From Bacillota bacterium (GTDB taxonomy: Bacteria > Bacillota > Clostridia > Oscillospirales > Ruminococcaceae): DNA of 56,901 nt. Below are positions 37,426-46,198 of this stretch, in pieces (within the stretch, counting starts at the first letter, position 1; the number at the start of each line of letters is the position of its first letter). Location of the stretch: NCBI GenBank assembly GCA_023415575.1, contig JAEZKF010000058.1, forward strand, positions 1-56,901, given 5' to 3'. Under the pieces are notes generated by a model, which did not search any database, was not told the origin of the DNA, and was given only the letters and a program-made list of their open reading frames with translations. A program made the translations under genes and the position numbers.

Positions 37426-38262
37426 ATGGCGGTTTTTTCACGCGAAAAGGTTGTGAATAAGGTCATCGAGGTCGGGGTAGACAACATCCTCCCCAACCCT
37501 GCCCAGCCGCGCAAGGTAATCAGTCAGCCGGAGCTTGAAAGCCTCGCGGAGAGCATTCGGGAAAACGGCGTATTGCAGCCCCTCTCAGTTCGCCGCATCC
37601 GCGACGGCGTCTATGAGCTGATTGCAGGGGAGCGCAGGCTGCGGGCAGCAAAGCTTGCAAACCTATCCGTTGTGCCCTGTATTGTGGTGGATGCAACAGC
37701 CCAGCAGTCCGCCATCCTTTCAGTGCTTGAAAATCTCCAGCGCAAGGATTTGACCTTCTTTGAGGAGGCGCTTGCCTACCATTCGCTGATTCACGACTGG
37801 GGGGTAACCCAGGAAGAAGCGGCTCAGCGTCTGGGTAAGGCCCAATCTACCATCGCAAACAAGCTGCGGCTTTTAAGGATTACACCGGACCAGCAGGCAA
37901 AGATACTTGCAAACCGCTTAACAGAGCGCCATGCGCGCGCATTGCTTAAGATTGATGACCAAAGAAAGCGCGATCAGGTGCTTGATACCATCATCTCGCG
38001 TAAGCTGACCGTGGAAAAGACGGAGGAATATATCAACCGCCTCTTGTGCCATACCCCAAAGCCGAGGCAGGAGAGGGTGTTTGTTGTAAAGGACGTGCGG
38101 CTCTTTCTTAACACCGTAAACCGCGCGATTGACACCATGCAAAAGGCGGGGGTCAACGCCCAGGCAAGGCAGGTGGAAAAGGACGAGTACATCGAGTATA
38201 TCGTCACCATCCCCAAAAACCCGTCCAAGACTTCAACCCCAAAGCTTTTAGCAACCAGATAG
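37426..38262 (+). CDS. noc: Nucleoid occlusion protein Noc (ParB paralogue)
   Basis: 278 residues. ParB/Noc family: a short basic/amphipathic N-terminus (MAVFSREKVVNKVIEV), a CTP-binding domain with GERRLRAAKL (68-77) and ENLQRKDL, an HTH (about 126-150) and a C-terminal dimerisation domain. At the four positions that separate Noc from ParB it carries Gln140, Lys146, Arg151 and Arg168, matching the Noc set (Q, K, K, R) rather than the ParB set (R, T, A, G). Noc spreads on DNA from its binding sites and blocks FtsZ assembly over the nucleoid. Position next to rsmG is as in Bacillus. AAGGTGAT precedes the ATG. Confidence 0.9.
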   Translation: MAVFSREKVVNKVIEVGVDNILPNPAQPRKVISQPELESLAESIRENGVLQPLSVRRIRDGVYELIAGERRLRAAKLANLSVVPCIVVDATAQQSAILSVLENLQRKDLTFFEEALAYHSLIHDWGVTQEEAAQRLGKAQSTIANKLRLLRITPDQQAKILANRLTERHARALLKIDDQRKRDQVLDTIISRKLTVEKTEEYINRLLCHTPKPRQERVFVVKDVRLFLNTVNRAIDTMQKAGVNAQARQVEKDEYIEYIVTIPKNPSKTSTPKLLATR

Positions 38263-38318
38263 CGTTTTACACTTTCCCTGGTGTAAAATAAATTTACTCA
38301 TCCCCTGGCTGATTTTAT

Positions 38319-38360
38319 CGAAGAAAGCGTGGCGTTTGCCACGCTTTCTTCGTTTATTCT
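38319..38360 (+). terminator. Terminator of noc
   Basis: Perfect 15-bp stem CGAAGAAAGCGTGGC/GCCACGCTTTCTTCG with a GTTT loop, then TTTATTCTT. A smaller stem TTTTACAC/GTGTAAAA (38266-38289) lies between the noc stop and this hairpin. Confidence 0.92.
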
Positions 38361-38422
38361 TGTGTAATGATTCTGCGCGCGCTATACTTAAGAAAATGAT
38401 ACCTAAGAAGAGGGAGCCCGTC

Positions 38423-39151
38423 ATGATAGAGCTTGTTCCGCTGAGAAAGCAAAACTTTGCAAAGCTTGTTGAGTATAACCGCGACAAGGGCCCGGACTTT
38501 TTACACCAATGGGCAGGGCTAGGATACTACTATCCGTTGACCGAGGAGCAGCTTGCTGCCCGTTATGCCCTTTCGCTGCAGGAAAAGAAAAACAGCAACT
38601 TTATCACCTTTGAAATTATTCTTGAAAAGACCACCTTTATCGGAACCATCGAGCTGTTTGACATCGATAAAAAGACCCTGCGCGCCACCATGGGACGCTT
38701 TCTCCTATTTGACGAGTACCGGGGAAAAGGGCTTGGCGGGGAAGTGATACGAGCCTTGTTTCGCATCGCAAAGAACCTCTATAATATCGAGGAACTGAGA
38801 TTAAACGTGTATGAGTTCAACATCGCCGCCCAACGGTGCTATGAGAAGGCAGGGTTTGTATTCGAGAGCCTGACCGAGGATGTGAACACCCCGAAGTGGA
38901 GCTTTTATACCTATGTGGCCGAGCTGTACGCCATGGACATCGAAACAGGCGAGCGCATCCTGCCCGATTTAACCCCCGACCTTCTGCCCGATGAGGAAGA
39001 AGGGGAAGAAGGAGTAACACAGGAGCAAATTACTCAGCCGGAGGAGCAGGAATTAGACCACTCTTTCCAACCAAAGGCTGGGGAGGAGCCTGCAGGCAAA
39101 CCGGATACGCCTGACGAAGCACAGCAAGCCACCGAAGAGGAACAGGATTAG
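38423..39151 (+). CDS. GNAT acetyltransferase with acidic tail
   Basis: 242 residues from the ATG at 38423 (AGAGGGAG upstream). RimJ/RimL-like GNAT core: LVEYNRDKGPDFLHQW, IGTIELFDIDKK, acetyl-CoA loop FDEYRGKGLGGEVIRALF and NIAAQRCYEKAGF. Residues about 195-242 form a low-complexity tail very rich in Glu/Gln/Pro (DEEEGEEG, QPEEQEL), not part of the GNAT fold. Such enzymes acetylate protein N-termini or small molecules; the target is unknown. It sits between noc and the parS/parAB segment. Association with chromosome segregation is only positional. Confidence 0.85.
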   Translation: MIELVPLRKQNFAKLVEYNRDKGPDFLHQWAGLGYYYPLTEEQLAARYALSLQEKKNSNFITFEIILEKTTFIGTIELFDIDKKTLRATMGRFLLFDEYRGKGLGGEVIRALFRIAKNLYNIEELRLNVYEFNIAAQRCYEKAGFVFESLTEDVNTPKWSFYTYVAELYAMDIETGERILPDLTPDLLPDEEEGEEGVTQEQITQPEEQELDHSFQPKAGEEPAGKPDTPDEAQQATEEEQD

Positions 39152-39162
39152 ATGATACGGAA

Positions 39163-39178
39163 TGTTTCATGTGAAACA
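39163..39178. promoter_or_regulatory. parS: parS-like ParB site 1
   Basis: TGTTTCATGTGAAACA, one base from the consensus TGTTTCACGTGAAACA (T for C in the centre). Directly upstream of parA. Confidence 0.88.
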
Positions 39179-39210
39179 TTCTCCCAAACTACCATTATAT
39201 GAATATATTA

Positions 39211-39226
39211 TGTTTCATGTGAAACA
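39211..39226. promoter_or_regulatory. parS: parS-like ParB site 2
   Basis: Identical 16-mer to site 1, with the same central variant, 48 bp further on, again before parA. Two identical copies with flanking AATG/ATTT context argue for real nucleation sites for the ParB encoded 1 kb downstream. Confidence 0.88.
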
Positions 39227-39414
39227 TTTATATAGAAAAGCCGATTTTGAACCCGCAAAACTTTAAAATAGGGAATAGTTGTGATATAATATTCACAATG
39301 CCGCGCGGGGGTAATACTCTGTCATATAAAGGGCAGGGAAACCACAGCGCGGATAAGGAACAGAACAGCCACCCAATTGGCATATCAAACAATAAAGGTG
39401 GAGTAAAGAAAAAG

Positions 39415-40188
39415 ATGGGCAAGATAGTAACCATAGCAAACCAAAAGGGCGGGGTAGGCAAGACCACCACGTCGGTCAACCTTGCGGCAGCGGTAGGTGC
39501 AAAGGGCAAGAAGGTCCTGCTTGTGGACACCGACCCGCAGGGCAATGCAACCAGCGGCCTCGGTATCGAGAAGAGGTCGGTCAGTGTCTCGGTGTACGAT
39601 GTGTTAATCGGCAATGCAAAGACGGTGGATGTCATCGTGCGCAGCCCCTATAAGAATGTGGACGTTTTGCCGTCCAACATCTCGCTGGCGGGCGCGGAAA
39701 TTGAGCTTGTGGATTTACCCAGCCGCGAGACCCGCTTAAAGTATGCCCTTTCTCAGGTGCGGGATAGCTATGATTATATCTTCATCGATTGCCCGCCGTC
39801 GCTGGGGCTGATTACCCTAAACGGCCTTACCGCCTGCGACACGGTGCTTGTACCCATCCAATGTGAATACTACGCCCTTGAGGGATTAAGCCAGCTGGTC
39901 GCCACCATCAGGCAGGTAAAACGCCTGTATAACCCCCAGCTTGAAATCGAAGGCGTTCTGCTTACCATGTACGATGCGCGCCTCAACCTCACCGTGCAGG
40001 TGGTGGATGAGGTCAAGCGGTTCTTCCCGCAGAAGGTGTATGCCAGCGTGATTCCGCGCAACGTGCGTATCTCAGAGGCACCCAGCTACGGTCAGCCTAT
40101 TATGTATTACGACGCTTCCTCCAAAGGTACGCTTGCCTATAACGAGCTTGCCGCAGAGTTTATAGCTAAGAACAATAAAAAACGATAG
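39415..40188 (+). CDS. parA: Chromosome partitioning ATPase ParA (Soj)
   Basis: 257 residues from the ATG at 39415 (AAAGGTGGAG upstream); the frame is open for 56 more codons upstream, but family proteins begin at MGKIVTIANQKGGVGKTTT. Deviant Walker A QKGGVGKTTT, Walker A' DTDPQGNATSGLG, Walker B YIFIDCPPSLGLIT. Soj works with ParB at parS in origin segregation and regulates DnaA. parB follows 43 bp later. Confidence 0.96.
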   Translation: MGKIVTIANQKGGVGKTTTSVNLAAAVGAKGKKVLLVDTDPQGNATSGLGIEKRSVSVSVYDVLIGNAKTVDVIVRSPYKNVDVLPSNISLAGAEIELVDLPSRETRLKYALSQVRDSYDYIFIDCPPSLGLITLNGLTACDTVLVPIQCEYYALEGLSQLVATIRQVKRLYNPQLEIEGVLLTMYDARLNLTVQVVDEVKRFFPQKVYASVIPRNVRISEAPSYGQPIMYYDASSKGTLAYNELAAEFIAKNNKKR

Positions 40189-40230
40189 CATCCAAAGGAC
40201 GGTCACGACTAAAAGGAAGGAGCACAAGAC

Positions 40231-41097
40231 ATGGCGAAAAACCGAGGACTAGGTAAGGGCTTGGATGCGCTGTTTGCCGATAACACCACGCCGGACGGAG
40301 CCGGAACGGTAACGCTCCCCATCACGGAGATTGAGCCCAACCGCGCCCAGCCGAGAAAGAACTTCGATGATGCCGCACTCGCGGAATTAGCCGATTCCAT
40401 CCGCCAGCACGGGGTAATTACACCGGTACTGGTTCGCCCGCTGACCGACGGTACCTATCAGCTGGTTGCCGGCGAACGCCGTTGGCGCGCAGCCAGAATG
40501 GCAGGGCTCAGCGAGATGCCGGCCCTGATAAAGGACTTAAGCGACAGCGAGGCAATGGAGCTTGCCTTAATTGAAAACCTCCAGCGCGAGGATTTAAACC
40601 CCGTCGAAGAGGCGGAGGGCTACCGGGTTTTGATGGACACCTACGGCCTTACCCAGGAGCAGGTGGCAGAGCGTGTGAATAAGTCGCGGCCTGCCGTAGC
40701 AAACGCCGTGCGTCTTTTGAGTTTGCCCGGTGAAGTGCGTACGATGGTCGCCCAAGGAAAGCTCTCGAGCGGTCACGCCCGTGCGCTACTGAGTATCGAG
40801 GATGAGAGCCGTATCAAGGAGCTCGCCGAGGAGATAATCAAAAAAGACCTCACGGTGCGTGAGGTAGAGAAGCTTGCCAAGGAGCATAAGCAAGGGGAGA
40901 AGCAGGCCGCAGCAAGCAAGAAAAAGCCCCTGCGCGACAGCTTCTTTACCGAGATGGAGCTTGCCCTGCATGCCGAGCTTGGTCGTAAAGTCAAGATCAC
41001 CGAGAACGACAAGGGGCAGGGGGTATTGGAGATTACCTTCTTTGATAAGCAGGATTTAGGGGACATCGCGTCCCGCTTGGCGGGTAAGGACAGATAA
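40231..41097 (+). CDS. parB: Chromosome partitioning protein ParB (Spo0J)
   Basis: 288 residues beginning MAKNRGLGKGLDALFADN, the N-terminal ParA-contact motif. CTP-binding motif GERRWRAARM (81-90) and ENLQREDLNP, HTH (about 141-165, KSRPAVANAVRLL) and C-terminal dimerisation domain. Specificity positions Arg153, Ala159, Ser164 and Gly181 fit ParB (R, T, A, G) at the two key Arg/Gly sites and differ from the Noc residues of the paralogue 2 kb upstream. Binds the two parS-like sites upstream of parA. AAGGAAGGAG upstream. Confidence 0.96.
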   Translation: MAKNRGLGKGLDALFADNTTPDGAGTVTLPITEIEPNRAQPRKNFDDAALAELADSIRQHGVITPVLVRPLTDGTYQLVAGERRWRAARMAGLSEMPALIKDLSDSEAMELALIENLQREDLNPVEEAEGYRVLMDTYGLTQEQVAERVNKSRPAVANAVRLLSLPGEVRTMVAQGKLSSGHARALLSIEDESRIKELAEEIIKKDLTVREVEKLAKEHKQGEKQAAASKKKPLRDSFFTEMELALHAELGRKVKITENDKGQGVLEITFFDKQDLGDIASRLAGKDR

Positions 41098-41205
41098 CAT
41101 TCGCGGCAGGGGTTTCTGCGAGCAGTAAAATTCCTGCAAGCAGTAATAGTTAAGACGCACAACCCGCAAACGGGCAATTTTATATTAAAGGAGCATCAAC
41201 CCACT

Positions 41206-42480
41206 ATGCTTGATATCAGAATAATCCGTGAGGATGCAGACGCTGTTAAAAAGGCGCTTGCCAGAAGAAACAAGGACTATGCACCTATTATTGACGAGAT
41301 TCTTGAAATAGACGTTCGCCGCCGCGAGGTCAGCAGCAAGGCGGATGCCATGCGTGCCGAGCAGAACAAGGCAAATAAAGAGATTCCCGCAATTAAAAAG
41401 GCTGGCGGGGATGTCTCGGCGATTATGGAGGAGTTAAAGAAGCTCTCTGACCAGATTAAGGAGTGCGCAAGTGAGATAAGCGAGCTTGAAGACCGCCAGA
41501 GAACCCTTTTGCTCAACATCCCCAACACCCCCAATCCTGAGATTCCGGACGGGGCGGACGACAGCGAAAACCGGGAAATCCGCCGGTTTGGAGAACCCCG
41601 CAAGTTTGATTTTGAGCCCAAGCCCCACTGGGATTTGGGTGCCGACCTCGGCATCCTCGACCCCGAAACCGCAGCCAAGGTAACGGGTGCCCGCTTCCAC
41701 TTCATCAAGGGGCTGGGTGCACGCCTTGAGCGCAGTATTGTCAGCTACTTCTTAAACACCCATACCGCCCACGGCTACACCGAGGTTTTCCCGCCCTTTT
41801 TGGTAAACCGCGCATCTATGACCGGCACCGGCCAGCTGCCCAAGTTTGAGGAGGACGCCTACAAGCTCTCGAGCGAGGATTACTTCCTCATCCCCACCGC
41901 AGAGGTGCCTGTAACCAATATGCACCGCGACGAGATTCTCGACGGCAACAACCTGCCGTTTAGCTATGCAGCCTATTCCGCCTGCTTCCGCGGAGAGGTC
42001 GGCGCAGCCGGACGCGACCAGAAGGGCGTTATCCGTCAGCACCAGTTTAACAAGGTGGAGCTTGTGAAGTTCACAAAGCCTGAGGAGTCCTATGCCGAGC
42101 TTGAGCGCCTGACAAACGACGCCGAGCGCGTGCTTCAGGGACTGGGCCTGCCTTACCGTGTAGTCTGCCTGTGTGCGGGCGACCTCGGCTTCAGCAGTGC
42201 TAAAACCTATGACATCGAGGTTTGGATGCCCTCCTATAACCGTTATGTAGAGATTTCGAGCTGCTCGAACTTTGAAAGCTATCAGGCGCGCAGGGCGAAC
42301 ATCCGCTACAAGAATAACCCGCAGGATAAGGCGCAGTTTGTGCACACCTTAAACGGCTCGGGTGTTGCGGTGGGCAGAACCCTTGCAGCCATCCTTGAAA
42401 ACTACCAGAACGCAGACGGTTCGATTACTGTTCCCGAGGCATTGCGCCCCTACATGGGAACCGATGTAATCCGCAAATAA
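41206..42480 (+). CDS. serS: Seryl-tRNA synthetase
   Basis: 424 residues. N-terminal coiled-coil arm (about 27-110, contacts the tRNA variable loop), class II core with motif 2 SACFRGEVGAAGRDQKGVIRQHQF and motif 3 GSGVAVGRTLAAILENYQ. Charges tRNA-Ser and tRNA-Sec. AAAGGAG lies 12 nt before the ATG. The short leader (about 108 nt) is too small for a T-box. Confidence 0.97.
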   Translation: MLDIRIIREDADAVKKALARRNKDYAPIIDEILEIDVRRREVSSKADAMRAEQNKANKEIPAIKKAGGDVSAIMEELKKLSDQIKECASEISELEDRQRTLLLNIPNTPNPEIPDGADDSENREIRRFGEPRKFDFEPKPHWDLGADLGILDPETAAKVTGARFHFIKGLGARLERSIVSYFLNTHTAHGYTEVFPPFLVNRASMTGTGQLPKFEEDAYKLSSEDYFLIPTAEVPVTNMHRDEILDGNNLPFSYAAYSACFRGEVGAAGRDQKGVIRQHQFNKVELVKFTKPEESYAELERLTNDAERVLQGLGLPYRVVCLCAGDLGFSSAKTYDIEVWMPSYNRYVEISSCSNFESYQARRANIRYKNNPQDKAQFVHTLNGSGVAVGRTLAAILENYQNADGSITVPEALRPYMGTDVIRK

Positions 42481-42504
42481 CACATCGATAGATATAAAGT
42501 ACAG

Positions 42505-42541
42505 CAGGGAAACCGAGCCGAACGGGGCGAGGTTTTCCCTG
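42505..42541 (+). terminator. Hairpin after serS
   Basis: CAGGGAAACC pairs with GGTTTTCCCTG (one bulge) around a GC-rich loop; followed by TTGCATA rather than a T-run, so it is a weak or partial terminator. Confidence 0.4.
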
Positions 42542-42580
42542 TTGCATATAGCAGGGAAATGATATAAGGAGAACAAGGCG

Positions 42581-43315
42581 ATGCAGACCTCTTTTTCTTT
42601 TGCGTTTACCGTGCCGTACCCCGATTGCGACATCAACGGCCGCATGCGGGTATCAAACGTCATGCGGCATGTTCAGCAGATTGGCGGCGCCCATCTCGAC
42701 AGTCTGGGGCTGACCTACAAAAAGATGGCGGATGACGGCGTGGTTTTGCTGCTTTCAAAGGAGGGCATGACCATCAAACGCCTGCCCGAGGGCGGGGAGA
42801 GGATCCGCATCGAAACTACCCCGCGCAAACCAAAGGGCGGGGCACTATTGCGCGACTGCACCTTTTATGATGAGCAGGGGCATGACATCATCTTTGTCGA
42901 GACAACATGGGTTGCGGCGGACACCGTCACCCACCGCATCATCCGCCCGAGTGAACTTAAGTACGACATCATTCCATCGCTTGAAGAAAAAGAGTATGCT
43001 GTAACCTCGATGCGGGTGCGGGAGCCGAAGGACGCAGAGACCGTCGGCGAACGCGTAGTCCGGTTTTCGGACATTGACTGCAACCGCCACTTAACAAACG
43101 CCGTATATGCCGACATTGTGTATGATTTTCTGCCGCCGGATGTGGCAGAACAGTACGCACCCAAGACCTTCTTTGTGCACTTTCAGCATGAGGCCTCGCT
43201 TGGAGAGGTTTTGACCATCCGACGGGCACAGGTACAGGAAGATAAGCCTGCCTACGTGTTCGGCGCATCCAAGCCGGACGGCGCATGCTGCTTTACGGCA
43301 TACATTGCGTTTTAG
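42581..43315 (+). CDS. Acyl-ACP thioesterase
   Basis: 244 residues in two hot-dog halves, as in FatA/FatB-like bacterial enzymes. The first begins with FTVPYPDCDINGRMRVSNVMRHVQQIGGAHLD and the second with RFSDIDCNRHLTNAVYADIVYDFLP, where Asp/Asn/His are the expected catalytic residues. It hydrolyses acyl-ACP to free fatty acid, setting chain length or balancing lipid synthesis. AAGGAGAA lies upstream. Its position between serS and tex is not functionally explained. Confidence 0.9.
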   Translation: MQTSFSFAFTVPYPDCDINGRMRVSNVMRHVQQIGGAHLDSLGLTYKKMADDGVVLLLSKEGMTIKRLPEGGERIRIETTPRKPKGGALLRDCTFYDEQGHDIIFVETTWVAADTVTHRIIRPSELKYDIIPSLEEKEYAVTSMRVREPKDAETVGERVVRFSDIDCNRHLTNAVYADIVYDFLPPDVAEQYAPKTFFVHFQHEASLGEVLTIRRAQVQEDKPAYVFGASKPDGACCFTAYIAF

Positions 43316-43359
43316 TCAATAGGTTATTCCCACCCCAAGTAACTGGAGGTTTGATAGTT

Positions 43360-45558
43360 TTGGACATCATCAAAACGCTTACGGCGGAGTTTAAGCTGCG
43401 CGAAGACCAGGTTGCAAACACCGTCAAGCTCATTGACGACGGCAACACCATCCCCTTTATTGCCCGCTACCGCAAGGAGATCACAGGCTCACTCGACGAC
43501 CAAATCCTGCGCGAGCTGTTTGACCGCCTTACCTACCTGCGCGGCCTTGAAAAGCGCAAGGAGGAGATTATCGCCGCCATCGACGGTCAGGGCAAGCTGA
43601 CCGATGAGCTGCGCGACCAAATCCTCGCCGCCAAAACCCTTGCAGAGGCGGAGGATTTATACCGTCCGTATAAACAGAAGAGAAAAACACGCGCCTCGGT
43701 TGCAAGAGAGAAGGGCCTTGAACCCTTAGCCGCCTTTTTGGTCGCCCAGGAGAAGGACTGCAACGACCCGCTTAAAGAGGCAGACCAGTACGTCGACGAG
43801 GAAAAGGGTGTCGCGACAGCCGAAGACGCTTTGCAGGGTGCGATGGATATCATTGCCGAGGATATCTCGGACGATGCAGCAATCCGCAAGGCATTGCGCG
43901 AGTACCTGCTCAAGCATGCCCTTATCGTCACCAAGAACGCAACCGACGAGGACAGCGTGTATGATATGTACTACGACTTCTCCGAAAGTGTTGCGAAGAT
44001 TGCCGGTCACCGCGTGCTTGCCATCGACCGCGGCGAGCGCGAGGGCTTTTTAAAGGTTGCGGTGGAATGTGACCGTGACTTCGCCCTTTCGCTTGTAACC
44101 AAGCCGACGGTAAAGGAGGGCTCGCCCTGTACGATGTATGTGCGGGCCGCCGCCGAGGATTCCTATGATCGCTTAATCTACCCCTCGATGGAGCGTGAGG
44201 TGCGCGCCTATCTGACCGAAAACGCAGCAGCTCAGGCCATCAAGGTGTTTGGTGTTAACCTTTCCCAGCTTCTGATGCAGCCTCCGGTCAAGGGCTTCCG
44301 CGTGCTTGGATGTGACCCCGGCTACCGTACCGGCTGTAAGCTTGCAGTCGTAGATGAAACGGGCAGGGTGCTTGATACGGGCGTTATCTACCCCGCACCC
44401 CCGCACAATAAGATTGAGCAGGCAAAGCAGATTGTCACAAGTCTTATCAGCAAGCACGGCATCAATGCAATCGCCATCGGCAACGGTACCGCCTCGCGCG
44501 AGACCGAGGCCTTTATTGCGGACGTCATCCGCGACCTGCCCCAGAAGGCAGCCTATATGATTGTCAGCGAGGCGGGGGCATCGGTATACTCGGCAAGCAA
44601 GCTCGCCGCCGAGGAATTCCCCGACTACGACGTATCCTTGCGCAGTGCGGTTTCCATCGCCCGCCGTATGCAGGACCCGTTAGCGGAGCTTGTGAAAATT
44701 GACCCCAAGGCCATCGGCGTTGGCCAGTATCAGCACGACATGCCCCAAAAGGAGCTGGAGGAAGCACTCTCGGGCGTAGTGGAGCAGTGCGTCAACCGCG
44801 TGGGCGTTGATTTGAACACCGCATCCCATGCCCTGCTGGGAAGGGTTGCGGGTATTAACAGTGCCGTGGCTAAGAACATCGTCAAGTACCGCGAGGAAAA
44901 CGGCGCGTTCAAAAAGCGTGCAGACCTATTAAAGGTGCCCAAGCTCGGCAAAAAGGCGTTTGAGCAGTGTGCGGGCTTTTTGCGCGTCGCGGAGAGCGAC
45001 AATGTCCTTGACAACACCGGCGTTCACCCCGAAAGCTACGAGGCCGCAAAGGCCCTGCTTAGCCTGTGCGGCTACAGCCTTGCGGACGTAAAGGCAGGTA
45101 CAATCTCAGAGCTGCCTGACCGCATCAAGGAAAAGGGCGGTACAGCCGCAGTGGCAGCCCAGCTTGGCATCGGCGCACCGACTTTAGCCGACATCGTAAA
45201 GGAGCTGCTCAAGCCCGGGCGTGACCCGCGTGACGAGCTGCCCAAGCCCATCCTGCGCACTGATGTGCTTTCGCTTGAAGACCTAACCCCCGGCATGGAG
45301 CTGACCGGTACGGTGCGCAATGTCATCGACTTCGGTGCCTTTGTGGATATCGGGGTGCACGACGACGGCCTTGTGCACATCTCGCAGATCTGCGACCGCT
45401 ACATCAAACACCCCTCCGAGGTGCTCAAGGTAGGGGATATCGTCAAGGTGTGGGTCATGGATGTGGACCTAAAGAAGCGCCGCATCTCGCTGACTATGCG
45501 CGAAAAGAACAGATCGACCGTGGCAGAAAAGAAGGAACCAGCACAGCAGACCGTATAA
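43360..45558 (+). CDS. tex: Tex-family RNA-binding protein
   Basis: 732 residues from the TTG at 43360, with GGAGG 10 nt upstream. Tex_N with FIARYRKEITGSLDDQILRELFDRLTYL, a YqgF-like RNase H fold (CDPGYRTGCKLAVVDETG), helix-hairpin-helix repeats (VGVDLNTASHALLGRVAGIN), and a C-terminal S1 domain (GTVRNVIDFGAFVDIGVHDDGLVHISQI). Tex proteins bind nucleic acid and affect transcription of particular genes. A terminator follows. Confidence 0.95.
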   Translation: MDIIKTLTAEFKLREDQVANTVKLIDDGNTIPFIARYRKEITGSLDDQILRELFDRLTYLRGLEKRKEEIIAAIDGQGKLTDELRDQILAAKTLAEAEDLYRPYKQKRKTRASVAREKGLEPLAAFLVAQEKDCNDPLKEADQYVDEEKGVATAEDALQGAMDIIAEDISDDAAIRKALREYLLKHALIVTKNATDEDSVYDMYYDFSESVAKIAGHRVLAIDRGEREGFLKVAVECDRDFALSLVTKPTVKEGSPCTMYVRAAAEDSYDRLIYPSMEREVRAYLTENAAAQAIKVFGVNLSQLLMQPPVKGFRVLGCDPGYRTGCKLAVVDETGRVLDTGVIYPAPPHNKIEQAKQIVTSLISKHGINAIAIGNGTASRETEAFIADVIRDLPQKAAYMIVSEAGASVYSASKLAAEEFPDYDVSLRSAVSIARRMQDPLAELVKIDPKAIGVGQYQHDMPQKELEEALSGVVEQCVNRVGVDLNTASHALLGRVAGINSAVAKNIVKYREENGAFKKRADLLKVPKLGKKAFEQCAGFLRVAESDNVLDNTGVHPESYEAAKALLSLCGYSLADVKAGTISELPDRIKEKGGTAAVAAQLGIGAPTLADIVKELLKPGRDPRDELPKPILRTDVLSLEDLTPGMELTGTVRNVIDFGAFVDIGVHDDGLVHISQICDRYIKHPSEVLKVGDIVKVWVMDVDLKKRRISLTMREKNRSTVAEKKEPAQQTV

Positions 45559-45560
45559 TC

Positions 45561-45597
45561 CAAAGAGCGGACCTGATAATCAGGCCCGCTCTCTTTG
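45561..45597 (+). terminator. Terminator of tex
   Basis: AAAGAGCGG with CCGCTCTCTTT (two-base offset) and inner CCTGATAATCAGG, ending CTTTGTATAT; immediately after the tex stop. Confidence 0.7.
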
Positions 45598-45599
45598 TA

Positions 45600-46125
45600 T
45601 ATATTTAGACCCGTTGTCGGGTCATGGCGTGCGTAGTGCTTGTCAAGAAGCTGATGGGAAATGTATTGAAAGGCGATTTCATCCTCTGATAGCCGTACTT
45701 TAGGATGCCGAAGGGGAAAAGGTAGCCGCTCGCATAGCCGTAATCTGCAGCATCAATTTGGCTATCCGGCAGAAGGGTGCCAATCATATATCCTGCTCTG
45801 CGTCAGTTTCTTTTCCGCCTGCGGGGCGGAGGTGTCGCAGCAGGGCAGTGGTGCAGAAAGCTTCATGCCGTAGGAGTCGCAAGCCTCATCAATAGAGGAT
45901 AACCCAAAGCCGGAAGCAAATCACAAGTGCGAAATGGGAGGGAACGTGCTTAACCCTGAAAATGAAAAGCAGCATCACAAGTTCAAAAGCTGTCTATCGG
46001 TGGAATCAAACGGTCGTGATGGAGGTAGACGGGGAGAACTATAAATATCTTTCCTATACCAAAGAGTAGGTAAAGGAGTAAAGGCACAAGGACTTTTACT
46101 TTGCAAGTTGTGGAAAAGTAGGAGC
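45600..46125. pseudogene. Probable decayed coding remnants
   Basis: No intact gene. On the minus strand a 60-codon frame (45605-45787) reads like protein (DAADYGYASGYLFPFGILKYGY) but has no good ribosome site; the sequence upstream is protein-like in other frames only. On the plus strand, 45962-46070 has AVYRWNQTVVMEVDGENYKYL...YTKE as an orphan C-terminus, with a protein-like stretch (NVLNPENEKQHHKF) in a different frame just before it. This pattern fits frameshifted relics. I could not name the parent genes. Confidence 0.35.
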
Positions 46126-46165
46126 GAAAAAGTAAGACCTCGCTGCCCGCGGGCGACGAGGTCTT
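46126..46165 (-). terminator. Terminator of the small membrane protein gene
   Basis: Minus-strand stem AAGACCTCG/CGAGGTCTT with inner GCCCGCGGGC, then ACTTTTT. Confidence 0.82.
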
Positions 46166-46198
46166 TATCCGTAATACGGAACAACTATGTATGAAGTC

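Noticed and set aside
41098..41205. T-box leader upstream of serS
   Set aside because: Only about 108 nt, no specifier stem or conserved T-box sequence, and no terminator hairpin of adequate strength.
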